This document shows positions 42,860 through 55,402 of a stretch of DNA of 64,000 nucleotides, piece by piece. The stretch spans positions 2,252,480 to 2,316,479 of the forward strand of contig JACDOX010000106.1 of assembly GCA_014549065.1 (NCBI GenBank), in the 5' to 3' direction. A program made the translations under genes and the position numbers. The notes below the pieces were generated by a model that saw nothing but the letters and a program-made list of their open reading frames with translations, was not told the origin of the DNA and did no database searches. How positions within the stretch are numbered: the stretch's first letter is position 1; the number at the start of each line of letters is the position of its first letter. Origin of the DNA: Cardinalis cardinalis (lineage: Eukaryota; Chordata; Aves; Passeriformes; Cardinalidae).

Positions 42860-43245
42860 ACAACTCGCAGTGCCAGCCAGGGCCTGGTGCTCTGCTATTC
42901 CCTGACAGAGCAGCCACAGCCCCAGTGCCAGCCACAGACCGGTGCTCCGCTGTTCCCTGACAGAGCAGCCACGGCCCCAGTGCCAGCCAGGGCCTGGTGC
43001 TCTGCTGTTCCCTGACAGAGCAGCCACAGCCCCAGTGCCAGCCAGGGNNNNNNNNNNNNNNNNNNNNNNNNNNNNNNNNNNNNNNNNNNNNNNNNNNNNN
43101 NNNNNNNNNNNNNNNNNNNNNNNNNNNNNNNNNNNNNNNNNNNNNNNGCCCCAGTGCCAGCCAGGGCCTGGTGCTCTGCTGTTCCCTGACAGAGCAGCCA
43201 CAGCCCCAGTGCCAGCCAGGGTCTGGTGCTCTGCTGTTCCCCTCA
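42860..43245. repeat. 55-bp GC-rich minisatellite with assembly gap
   Basis: Units beginning GCCCCAGTGCCAGCC recur at 42919, 42974, 43029, 43148 and 43203; within each block the spacing is exactly 55. The array is broken by 100 Ns (43048-43147), a standard placeholder, so the true copy number is unknown. Because 55 is not a multiple of 3, frames rotate between units and several remain stop-free on both strands. Confidence 0.9.
43048..43147. other. Assembly gap (100 N)
   Basis: A run of exactly 100 Ns inside the minisatellite. Confidence 1.
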
Positions 43246-43570
43246 CTGAGCAGTCGCTGCCTGCACCCAGCTGCGGCTGCTGCCCCCGTGACCCTGGGGC
43301 CTGCAGCTGCTCCAGGAGTGCGCCTGTGGCCAGGGCAGCCTGTTCTCCGCGGATGGAAGGGACACACAGCCTGCTGCTGTTNGGAAATCGCACCCAACCC
43401 GCCATGGGAGCCATGCAGACTCACCGCAGCTTCCAGCACGCACGCTCCCGTCTGCCGAGCTGATGCTGACAGAGCGCCAGGGTTCTTGGGGTAACGCTGT
43501 CTCTGTCTTCTGTTTCTCTCTCTGTCTCTCTTTTTCCCTCTCTGCTCTCTTTTCTGGTCCCCTTTGGTAG
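43246..43570. other. GC-rich flank and CT-rich tract of the composite block
   Basis: GC-rich sequence continues past the array to about 43490, followed by a pyrimidine-rich tract (43495-43560, CTCTCTGTCTCTC-like). It is compositionally part of the same repeat block; function unknown. Confidence 0.5.
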
Positions 43571-46500
43571 GAAAACATTCCCTTCTTTATCAAGAAACAG
43601 TTCTCAGATATAATATTGCCACATTTCTGTCTGAGAAGTCTATCAAAANGATAGTCTTCCCAACTCCCCTTTTTAGGGAGAACAACAGAATGGGACACCC
43701 AGAAATTTAATTTTCCACGTGGAGGCAATGGATAAAATAAATTCCAGATTTGGGCTAATGTATTTTAAGGATCCTCTCCATGATCCCAAGAGAAGCACAC
43801 ATTAAAATATAACACTGAAAAAATCCAATGCTAACATTGACACCAAAGTTACCAATCTTTTTGGGACAATTTACTTGGTGTTATTATTAGACCTTAAACC
43901 CATTTCACATGGATCCCCAGACCAGGAGTCCTAAGGTGTCACCTTCAACTACGACTTGCCAAAAGTAAAAAAAAATTGGAACATCAGATTCTTTTACTAG
44001 ATTCTTTTTCTATAAGCTGTGTGTTTTGTGTTGCAGGAGAGAAGATTTAGTCACATTTCTACAAACCTTTCTTCCCACAGATCATCAGCGCAGTTGATGA
44101 AATTTGTCACAGGCATTTCTTCTCTAGATAAACCAGAGTGGAAGGCAGGGTTAATTATAGTGCCTTAAGTCACAGGATTTCTCTTTTCAATAACATTGCA
44201 GTTGTCTTGGGCTATTAAATACTCCTTACAGCTGCTCTCACGCTGGTTCTTTGGGAAGTGATGCTGGAGATACTTCGCTGGAGTCCTGGCAGCCACGTGG
44301 ATGTTTGCAGGCAGGCAGAGTTGGCCCTTCCAACCTCTGCTTCAGCTTGATGACGGTGGTGGAATGTGAATCACTATTAGCCAGACAATGTGCATACATC
44401 CCTCATTAACTCTTTTTCTAATTGTGATAAATCCTCTTTAAATTAGCTTTAAAATGCCAATGCTGTAAACATTCCCTGTTCCTGTTTTGTCTCATGGGAG
44501 GGTGATGTTTTTCCAGCACCAGGAATTACTATTTAATTACTTCACTATTTAACCAAGATTAAAGCAAAGACTTGTAGGGATCATTTGCACACAAATATTA
44601 CTATAAACAGATCCCTTTCCAGAAATACTCTGAAATTTGCAGAGGTGCACTGTGTCAACAGCCACAGCAGAATGATGGAGGGAAATCTTTTGTGATGCTG
44701 CATGTAAGGAAGGTGCCGTGGCTTGAATATTTTGTTATTTGAACAAAAGGATTATAAGTCCAAGAAGCAGTAGTACCATGCAAATAATGAAATTACTCTT
44801 TGGGGAGGGCTCAGTGTACATTCTTAAATAGGCTGAAAATTAGCCACAACTCCTTAAGAAATCTGCTTGGAACAAAAGCCAAATTTAAATTCTGAAGTTA
44901 ATAATGTGGAATACATTTAAGACTGCTGGTCCACAAGTTCCCTCAACTCATTATTACGTTCAGTTTAATACTTTATTCCTGTTTCAAATATAATACATTT
45001 GTATATCCCAATCTCCCTGGCAGATTAAACAAAAGCTGCACACAACACAAAGTCTGCTTCAGAGCTGCCAGGCACAGTCTCCTATTGCTGCAAGCAGCAG
45101 CAGCAGCCCTGTCACCAGCTGATTCCTTTGCTGAGGAAGGCTGGAGGTTTTTTGGGTTTTTTCAGAAGAGCTGTTCTGCAGCATCCCTCTAAACTGCTTG
45201 AGCAGGATTTACTGCAGGAGAACAGAGACATATCCAGCCACGTTATTCTGAGCCAAATTCAAGAACTATCATTTGGAATTTGTGGTGCTTCCTGACCTTT
45301 TGAAAGTGTTCCGCAAGCAGCTGCAGGAGGATTTAACAGGCAGATCCAAGAAATGTCCAGTCAGCACAGGACCTTTTCTGCTTCTCAGGAGCTGGAGGTT
45401 CCTGTGGCATCCATGANCATGCCACAAAAAACTCTCCCAAAAATCTTTAAAGAAGGACACTTTTGAGAAAAGCAAAGATGTTCTTCATGGCCTGTCCTTT
45501 TTCTGTATGGCTCATGATGTCCCAGCTACAACAGACTGGCCACTCTCCAGGACTTCATTAAAATGAGTCTCTGTGCTTCATTAATATCTGTCAGACACGG
45601 TTTACTCATTTTTCTTTCATCCTGCCTCTGATGTGCACCATGTGAGACATGGAGCGCTCTGCTTTAATTTCATGGTGTGCATGTGCTTCTAGGTTTTTTT
45701 ATCTACTGCTCTATACTGAGCGAGGAAAAGACACTCAGAGATGCTTGGTGGGTTTCAATAGGGAAGATGGAAAGATCTGATGGAGTCATTTACTCTCAGT
45801 ACATTGCTTTGCAGCCTCAGACCAGCAGCCAAAAAAGCTCTGCTTCCTGCACCAAAGAGGGAACATTGCCTTGCACCACAGAGGGATTTGTGTCAGGAGG
45901 ACAAATCCACTCAGATCAAATTCCCAGGCCCATAAGCTCAGGATATTTTGTAAGTCATAGCAATGTCTCGCAGCAGTAAAACTAAATATTTTCATGGCTC
46001 CTGGGAAAACCTGAGTATATTGACATGACATTGTAAAGGTAAATAACACAGCAGTGCACAGCAAATTTCAGATAGAGAATCGGACCCTGTCTACACCAAT
46101 ATTCTTCACTTAAATAGCTGCATTTTGCTTGTTTCAAATGCTTCCGAAAATGAACTTGGGCTCATCTGTAAAAGAAATGGGAGTGAGGAAAGACATTTTG
46201 CCTAACATTGGATGCTCACTCATGTGCCAAGGGCCAAACACCTTTCAAAACAAATCAAATAGCAGTTGTATTTATTAAGAGCCTAATTTGCCAGACACTG
46301 AAGTTTACATTTTACTTGTATAATGTTGAGTATTGCTTTTATGTAGCATCTCCATGTGACAAACCTGATGAATGTCAAGACAATCTGCAAACAAGAAATT
46401 GCTGTCACAGGCCACAAGAACATGTGAATTCCTTTAGCTACACTGAAAAGGGCAGCCCTGTGTTTAGGAAATACCCTGTCTTGACTGAGGAATGAAAAGA

Positions 46501-49500
46501 GAAGAGCCTTAGAATTGGGAAGCAACATTGGAAGGAAATGGATACAATTAATTGGGTACTGAGCAAGATAAAATAAAGGCCTGGAAAGATGTACTACCCA
46601 CATGTGGCTGTGTGAGATCCACTGTTGGCTGGGAAAGGCAGCTGTGCTTGGACTTTAGGAAGTGTGTGCTTTCTCTAAGGAAAGCCACTGCAAGCTCAGG
46701 TGGATTTTTCCACAAAGAAAAAAAATTGAAAAAAATATAAAAAGCAGCAAACCATTAATTGATTTTTATCTTACCTTCACTATGAGCTTTGTCACATCCA
46801 AGTAGTCTTTCTTTTTTCCCATTACCATCTCAAATCCCAAGAAGGCCAGACACCTACACAATTGGTGTAGGTGGTGGGCTCTGTACCAGAACCTGCTTCA
46901 CTGTATAACCAGGGTGAAATGATCTTGCAGTATTTCAGACTGTGACCTTTCAAGTAGACAGACCCAATGATTTTCAGTCAATGCTCCCTCTTCTTGATTT
47001 AGAAGCCCATTCAGAATGTAAAAAGGCCAGTTCATTGTGGCAACTCATTATTCCACTGTGCTGCTACATCCTGATAGATAACAATGTGACCTTTGCTACA
47101 GAAATAGGTTGTTGTGGGCAGTAAAAGTTCACTTTGAGTGACACCATGAATGCTAACTCTCCTGCAGACAAAGATGGCATGGGGGCAGAATTTGCAATCA
47201 ATGCCCAACTTCACAAGCCCACTGAAAACCTGTGTGAGAAAACCTCTGCTGTCTTCCTATTCCAACAGCCAGGACTGAGCACGTAGCCTTAGGCCTTAGT
47301 TTAATGTCCTGTAAGCCCAGAAAATACCCCACAAGTGACTCTATTTTTGTTTAATGAGGTGAGGATCAGTTGAAATTTAAAAAATAAAGACATTGAACTA
47401 ATTCTTAGATCTAGAAATGCATTGGCCAATTTCTTGGTGTCCACATTGAAATTGCATCCTCAGAATTCTGGCTGCAGCTGATGATGGTGAGCACTTAAAA
47501 GTGGAAGTGCAACTCCATGGGAAGTTCAGCCCTGGAAACAATGTGCTAATAGTTTCTAAGGAATCTACTAATTATGGCAATGTTCAGTGGCTCCCTATTC
47601 AGAAAATTAGTTCCAGGCATAAAAATTGATTCTTGCTATTCTTCATCACATCAATTTTATTATAATATTATCTGTCTTGGTATAATGAGATACTCTTTAC
47701 TCTCAGGACATTTTTTTCAACTAGTCAATTATACAAAAATTTGTATATAATATATATAATGTATATAATTGTATTTGGACTCCATTTCATGAAGTCTCAT
47801 AGAAGAAAGAATAATACTATCCAATACCTATCAGAGACCAGAACATGTAAGCTCACAAAAATTGCCTCTCTGCTGCTCATTTCCCTATTAAATACAGCTA
47901 CTTCTGTTCCTAGCCTTCTAAGAGAAAACAAATCCCCTGACGAAGCCGTGGGTGACGTGTGACCATAAATTCACCTGCAAGAACTGATGTGCCAGAGAAG
48001 ACTGTCCACCTGAAGAACACACTGGCCACTACTCTCCAAAAAACCCAGTGTACAAACTCATCAGCAAATTAACCATTCTCTCTAAGAGGAAGGTCTTTGG
48101 CATTCTGGAAATCATTACTGGTGTTTGCTCTTTAAGGCTCATGTGGTTACTTAAAAATATTTTGGCTGCAATTCCACTTCATATTGAGCTGATATTTTCA
48201 TTGACACACATGAATGGTCTGTCTCCTTAGCCCAGCTCTAGAGCTGGTCAAATAGTGGTCTTGTTCCACCATTCAGCAACTTTTTATTTTTGATGGAAAA
48301 ATCCATAGCTTTGTGAACAGCTGAAACACTGAAGTTTGATTTCTAGGAATGTGTGCCTTTGAGTTTGGCTCTTGTTTGGATCCTTCAAGGGTTAATGAAG
48401 ATGTGCTCCTGTGGCAGCACTGGTGGGAAGCAAATGTTGAAAGGCTGAAGTACAGAAACCCCAAAATGACTTAAAAATGACATCCTTAATAACCACAAGA
48501 CTCAACTCAGTTCTCCTTCCTGACATAGTGTCAAGTTGCTCATTAAGCACTGGTCATTACACTGGCTGCTGTGCTATAGTACTGCTAAAAAGAACTGTCA
48601 ACTTGGCTTCCTCCCAGACCAGCTTATTCCAGGGAAGTTCCTTCTGTCAGATTTCTTGCTGTGAACAATCCCTTTTAATCTGCTGACTTGGATCTGCTCT
48701 AAGGCCAGTATTTTTGGGGAAGAAAAAAAAAAGATTAGAAGATGGAATTTTTAGCACTTGTTTTTGCCTTGCTGACAGCCAGATGTGCTGTGTGAATAGA
48801 CCCACAGAGGTCTGGGCAAGATTTTCAGATATGTAAGACTGATTTAGGAACTCAAATCCCCTCAATGCTCAATGAGTCTCTGTTCCTATCAGACCCTTGC
48901 AAACCCAGCCTCTCTCACTGCCCTGGTACACTTGCCCAAAATCCTCTGGGAAGCAGGATTTACATTAATTTTGTAGGTTAGTACTGCAGAATGACAGCTA
49001 CTGTGAGCTTGGAGCCTGATTACAAGAGGAATCTTTATCCCAAAATATTCTTTCAAAATTTAACACTAAATTAAATAAGAAGGTACATAATCCTTTGCTG
49101 ATTTCGCTTTGTTGAAACCAGAGGAATAAATACTTCCAAACAAATTATCAGAGGGGTAAAATATCCTATTTGAAATACCACTTCTGTAGCAGGAATCACA
49201 CTGAATCTGGCTTGGGCTATGTCTGGCTATTTGAATTTCAAACCTCCTTTATTTACTTCAAAAAGCTCATCAAATCCCAGAACTTCTACATTGCAAAACA
49301 CTTCTAAACACCTATTAATCTATGTTGAAACAAAAACACAAGAAAAACACCCAAATGTCCCAGAAATAAAAGAAATTTGGTATGAAAATTGCTGTTTGGT
49401 ATATCATTTAACACTTTTATTGTCTTGCATTTTTTATATTATTTCATGGCAGGCTGGTAGCAGTGATTCATTACATGAAATCAGAACATTACAGGTTCAA

Positions 49501-52500
49501 TCCAGAAGCATTTGTCTTGCTGACAGGGAAGGATCCTTCAGGTCACTGAGCCACTTCCCTGGAACTGCAGGAAACTGCATCAAACACATAAGCTGGAAAT
49601 ATCCTCAGCAGCTTAACTCCATTCAGCTCTGTGGCACTAGATTTATCAAACCCTGACTATCCCACAATAAAATAAAATCTGCCAGAGGTAATGAAAAGCC
49701 TCAAAAGGTAATCTATGCTGCAAATCTATGTTATAAAACACAGCCCAGAAGTACTGACAATGTACCTAGCATTGACACAGATTTTGTGGGGTTCCACAGA
49801 ATCAAATATTCAAACCAGAAATGTCTGGTTAGTAGAAAACCCTGAACGTATGGGGAAGACATTAATATCCATATGTGTTGTCTTCTCTGCAGGGTCACTG
49901 AAAAAATGAAAATCCCTTGCAGCTATTTTCATCCAAGCTTCAGTGACCTCTGTGCTCCTAAGAATGACCCTGTTGCTGTGTGACACACTGTGTAACTGAA
50001 AATGTTGCTTCATATCTCTGTGAGTGATACCTATCATGTCCATGTAATCTCCAATGAAGGAAAACCCACACCTCTCAAAAGTCCAGAACTGTTTTGAGAT
50101 GGTGGTGATGAGGATGAGTTGAACTACTTTAAACTAAGCATCATCTCAACATCAAGAATTTGTTAAGAGTCCTTCAAGAAAGAGCATGTGGCCTGGCGGA
50201 GAAACACTGCTTATCTGAAAGTGCCCTCTTAAGCTCTAAGAGCAACAGCTGCACTTCTCTGGTCCAGAAGATGTCCTTGACCAAAACTCATATCCAATTC
50301 TATTTGTACAAGACTCTTTCCTGAGCTGTGTTCTTCTATTTCTTGATCAAGTGAAAAAAAAACCAAACAGAATTTGTGAAATGAGCAAGGGCAAGCACTC
50401 ATCTGGATCCACTTTCTCACCAACAATAAAACTGAATTAAGCACCCAGCTCCAGAGACTCTATTGAAGAAGGTATGTAAATATAAAGACAATTATACCCT
50501 ATAGCCCCCTCTCAGAGAAATCTGTGCAAAGGTGATTGTAATCAAAAGAAATTTTCATTTGATATATTTGGAGTTCTCCAAAGCTTTGCACAGCTTTTTG
50601 CAAAGCAGAGAGAAAACTTTGATTTGATTTGGATGACCATGATCTGATACAGGTGAGTGTTGGTAAAGCCACCTCTTAATACAGGGCGAAAGACCCATTC
50701 TAAACTTAATGAACCCCTCCCAGACCTCATTCAGAATAGCACTCAGTAATTCACCTGTGATGTGCTATGTGTTTGTTCATTGCAGTCTCTAAGTATTTCT
50801 AATAGTGTAAAGAATTGTGAAGCGTTTGCTGTAATTTTAGGGACTGTTACCATTTAACTACTCAGATTCTGGTGAGTAACTAGAATTTCTGGCTGACCAG
50901 TAAAAAGAGCCACGGTGTTACCTGGCTTGTCTGTGGACTCACTCATTGAGGGACAGCAGAGAAGAGAACCAGGAAATCATGGTTTACAGGCAGATGCTCC
51001 ACACCACCAGACGCAGTTTTTTTCCTTTCAGAGGCTGCCAATCAAATGCATGTGTAGAAATAGTTATAAACATATCTGCCGTGAATTCTCTTGGGTTGTC
51101 TCTCTTCTTCTCTCTGAAACTCTAAAAGGAAAAATGCATTTGGAAGTGTGATGTGATTATGAAACATGAATTTCTGATTAGAAGTGTAATTACATTCCCT
51201 TTTGATGGCAGCCAATGGTGTTCACACAGGCCAGATCATAACATGTGCACTCGGCAACCTTAAACCTCACCAATTTCTCAAGTGCCATTTGAAGGTAATA
51301 AAGGAATCCGTGTTTTAATTTTTAATATTTTCAATACCTGTTCTTACAGCCATTATATACTTTGGGAATGAACAGCTGAATCCATCATCCTGTCTCCAGC
51401 TCAATCTCCAGAGGCATTTTACCTGAACGTTGATGCTTTTTTCTCCCTCCTACACAGACTTGCTCTATTTTCACTTTTTATAACCACGCTGTATATTACC
51501 AATAAGAACATTAACTCATAAAAACATTAACTCATTGGGGGAAAATTATACCATGAGAGTGCATCCAACTCCCTGTGTATTTTGACATTCCATTTAGCAA
51601 ATTGTGTTATCATTTTAAGAGTGAATCATCTCAGCTCTGAACCACTGCAAGGGAAGTAGAAGGCATGTGAAGAAGAAAATGTGAAGACAGACACATGTAT
51701 TAAATCTGTTTTATGTTGTGTTAGAACAGAGTGTCAAAAAACAGAGCTTCATCTATCTCCCACATAATGGACCTGGATGCTGAAATACCAAGGGGCAACT
51801 CTCATTTCAGGGCATTTGGTTAAATAGCAGCTGGTAGAGTGGTTGCCTGCACTAGAAATGCCTCAAGAAATGCCAAACTGAAACCAAGGAGATGTGAACT
51901 AGAATAGTTTTTTAAATGAAGAAACAAAACAGCAGAAACAAGTGGAAGTTNTGATGTTTCTTCTCAAATCCCATATTAACATTAGCACTAAACAGATGTC
52001 CCATGTTCCACAGAAATGGCAGGTTTGGCACCTCTTCATGGTTAGCAAATTAAATTACGGCTTCAAATGCAGTAATGGAGCAACCTTGTTTTGGCTACAA
52101 TTGGATCTGCAATTGGCACCAGCTTCCCTTCCCTCGCTGCCATATGGGGAGCCGCAGAACAAGGTGCTGCACGTGTTCCTGCTGAATTATACTGAGTCAT
52201 ATTGGGGTCAGATTAAAACAGACTTGAAGGAGGGGAGGCAAAGTAAGAAATTAGAAGTAGGGACAAACTCAGTGTTTTCCTGAGTTCCAGTTTCACTGGC
52301 CAAATTGTTTGAGATTCACCTGGATGTGAGTTCAAATAAAATAGCTACATTAATTAGGAGAACTCCCAGTCTGCCGGAAGTAACACTGTGTTTTGGACGG
52401 ATTGGGAAGGCAGAAGAACCGGCATTGTCTGAAGAAAAGACAGTCCTGAGAGAGGCACAAACAAAGGTAAAGAACCCTTTAAATATACCACAAATACTGG

Positions 52501-55020
52501 GGAAGTTTTCTCCTTTTCCTCTCCTTTCCTGAGGCAATGAGATTTCAGAAGATTTGTTACAGAATGGGAAGAAATCCCTTCTGTCAACTCACAGTGCAAG
52601 TCTGCAGCAACATGTCCACTTAATAGCAATAACAACAATGCCTATCTTGTGGTTTGGATACATAAAATATCCACCTTAGGCAGGTCAGGCTCCTTCCATT
52701 ACAAGGCCATTTTGTGTTGCTACTAATTTTCCAGATTTAGACCATTTGAGTTGAAATTCCCTTTTTGACTCTGTCCCAGTCTGTCTGCCTGCAATGTTGC
52801 TCTCCATGTGCATTTATGCCTAACTGGGATGGCTCATTCAGCTCCAAAATAAGAAAAACAACTTACAAATATTTCTTCAAAAACTTCATATCCCCTGAAA
52901 GGAAAAATGACATTAAAATAATCCTTGTGACATTTTTCCTGCCAGAAGAAGAGGAAAGCTCACTATCTGCAAGGTGGATGCTACTCAAAAAATTTTCTGA
53001 TGGTAATGCAAAAGTACTTCCCCCCAAACAAAGTCAGCAATAGACATAAGTAAGGCTTTTTCCCAAATTAATTTTAATTTAGTAATATTCTGACACACAA
53101 TTATTTTCTTTCTCGCATTGAAACTAATGGGACTTTTCAATTAAATTTATGGAGTCTCAAATCCTCTTGTTTGTATTTCTTTAGAATTTTACCCTCTTAT
53201 GACATCTCTTAAGGCACCAAGTATTACTACCCACTTATGCTATTTACTATTTGAAAGCCCATTTTTTATCCCTGACATTGACAAGGAACTGATTATTCTT
53301 ATTTTCCTTTCTCGAAGTACTTTTTTGCTTCATAATTATAAATTATAATTATTAACAGTTTAGAATAAAACGTGAAATTACCCCTGACAGCACCTAGAGC
53401 AGAACACACAGAGGAGCCAGGCCATACTCTGTGAGAGGGTCCAGTTGACTCTGCAATTAAATAATGTTGCCATGGCAATGGGGAGATCCAGGGAATAGCT
53501 GGGTAACACTAATTAAGGACAGCACGGCTGGGAGACAGTCATGGGTGACTGCTGAGCAGGAATCCAGCCTCCCCCCCAGAAGACAACAAAGCAGTTTATA
53601 AATATTAATAACCATTTGCAACACCTAATTGTCAGGAAGAAGGGGATGTTACAGGGAAAAATAATGAAGGAAGAGGAGTGTACATGGCAGTGTCTGTGCA
53701 GGACTACACAGTGAGTGATGGCAGAGTCACTGCACTCTGTAACTCCCTTCTGTGTCAAAGCCATTGCTTCTCCAGAATTCATCATTTCCAAGGCGAGCAG
53801 GAGCCCAGGAGCCTTTGTGTCACCTGGGACTAATCTGAGGCTGCCCTTACCCAGACTCATCACCTGGGACTTGTCAGAGGCTGCTTTTGCTCAGATTCGT
53901 TCCTTCTCGCCAAGGAGAACAAGAAACAAGACCTGCTGCTCATTCCATTAACAGCCATTAGTGTTCTGCCACAGCAAAAAGCAAATTACTCTTCTCCATC
54001 TGGCTTGCTGAGCTTGTGAGCTTGGCTGAAGGAGGACCTGGAGGATGGGACCTGCCCTTCCAGAGGTAATTTGGACTCNATGACTAAAGCAGTAACACAG
54101 AGAAATTTGTCTTTGTGTGGTAGCAGTGTCCCATTTGTATGAGCAGGTCTTACAGAATGAAAAATGATGGTTCATTCTCATTTTAGTAGGAAAATTCCCT
54201 CTTTTCATCAGTCTTTTATAACACCATAACAGACCTTCAGGAGATAAAGCTGGGATAACAGCACCTGGTGGAAGTCCTTCAGAGGAAAGAAATAAATTCC
54301 AGTGGCTTTTTGATTAAAATTCTTACGAACAGAAATGAAAAATAATACAGTTTTCTGATACCTTGATATCAGTAATGGCTCTACTGGTTATGGGAAGGAT
54401 ATTCCTGTCAGAAACATTTCTGCAGGTCTACTCTATGCAACTCATTTTACCTCTCCACCACTCCTCCCAAATGTGAGAGAGCCAGCCTAGATTATTCAAG
54501 CACCTTAGATTTTAAAAACGAGACCTTACAGAGTTTCAGCTACTGAGCTAGCTCATAAATCCAGTATTTTAGGTGGCAGCCCTTGGCAGGGAACAGCCAC
54601 CCCATTAAATCATGCTGGGCAAGAAACTGTCATTTCAGTGAATCATGAGAATTACTAATTCTATTATAATGTGTGCATGAGTGAGGAAGGTAATTCAGGA
54701 GGAGTTTTAGTTCCATCTTTATGGCACCCTTCAGAAGATTAGGATCCTGGCTGCCTTTCCCTGTTGTCCGTCCAATTTCCAGAGCGACTGTTAAAAGTTT
54801 CAACAGCCGCAGTTAATAAAGACAAGCAAAGTATAAACCTTTGGAAAACTCATTCCTGTTTTGCTGCTCCCCTGGTCGCTGGTATTAACATCCTTCCTGT
54901 CTCCCTGGGCGTGCATTTACAAATGGGATGCAACACAGAGGCCCCAGGGCTGTGGTACTTTCATGGTCTTGTACAAAACAGACACATTTGGAGGTGGTTC
55001 AGAAAAACCAGGTGATCATC
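43571..55020. other. Intergenic DNA without genes
   Basis: This is AT-rich, mostly unique-looking DNA. Small items seen are a TA-rich patch at 47740-47772, a tandem AACATTAACTCAT (about 51508-51537) and an RFX X-box-like palindrome at 53466-53479. No coding region is supported. Confidence 0.55.
53466..53479. promoter_or_regulatory. Candidate RFX X-box
   Basis: GTTGCCATGGCAAT matches the palindromic RFX consensus (GTNRCC-NN-RGYAAC) except for the last base. It lies in non-coding DNA about 29 kb upstream of TOM1L1. A single motif match is weak evidence. Confidence 0.35.
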
Positions 55021-55402
55021 TGTTGCAGAAGAGTGACCCCCATCCAGGGAATAACATGCAGTGACTCCAATGATTTCAGAAGGCTGAACAATTGCTTTAT
55101 TAAGCTATACTATATTACACTAATACTATATTATAAGTATACTAAAGAAAAACTCATTACTATCTCCAACAGTCACGTCACAGCTTTGAGCTAATTGGCT
55201 AATCAATTTAAATAACCATTACTGGTGTCCAATTAACAAATCACTCTTGGTAAACAACATATTCCGCATGTGCCAAACAACAGACGCAGCAAGTAGAGAT
55301 AAGAATTGTTTTCTTTTCTTCTCTGAGCTTTTTCCCTGCCTTTCCCTAGGAGAAACCCTTGGGAAAGTTATGCCTGCTGCTCTCTGTGAAGCCACAATTA
55401 CC
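55015..55402 (-). mobile_element. Solo LTR, minus orientation
   Basis: The LTR is 55021-55396. On the minus strand it starts TGTGGCTTCACAGAGAGC and ends CTTCTGCAACA, with AATAAA at 55096-55101. The R/U5 part reads GTTCAGCCTTCTGAAATCAT and GGAGTCACTGCATG. The flanking hexamers ATCATC and ATTACC agree at four of six bases, so a target-site duplication may have decayed. No internal region is present. Confidence 0.75.
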
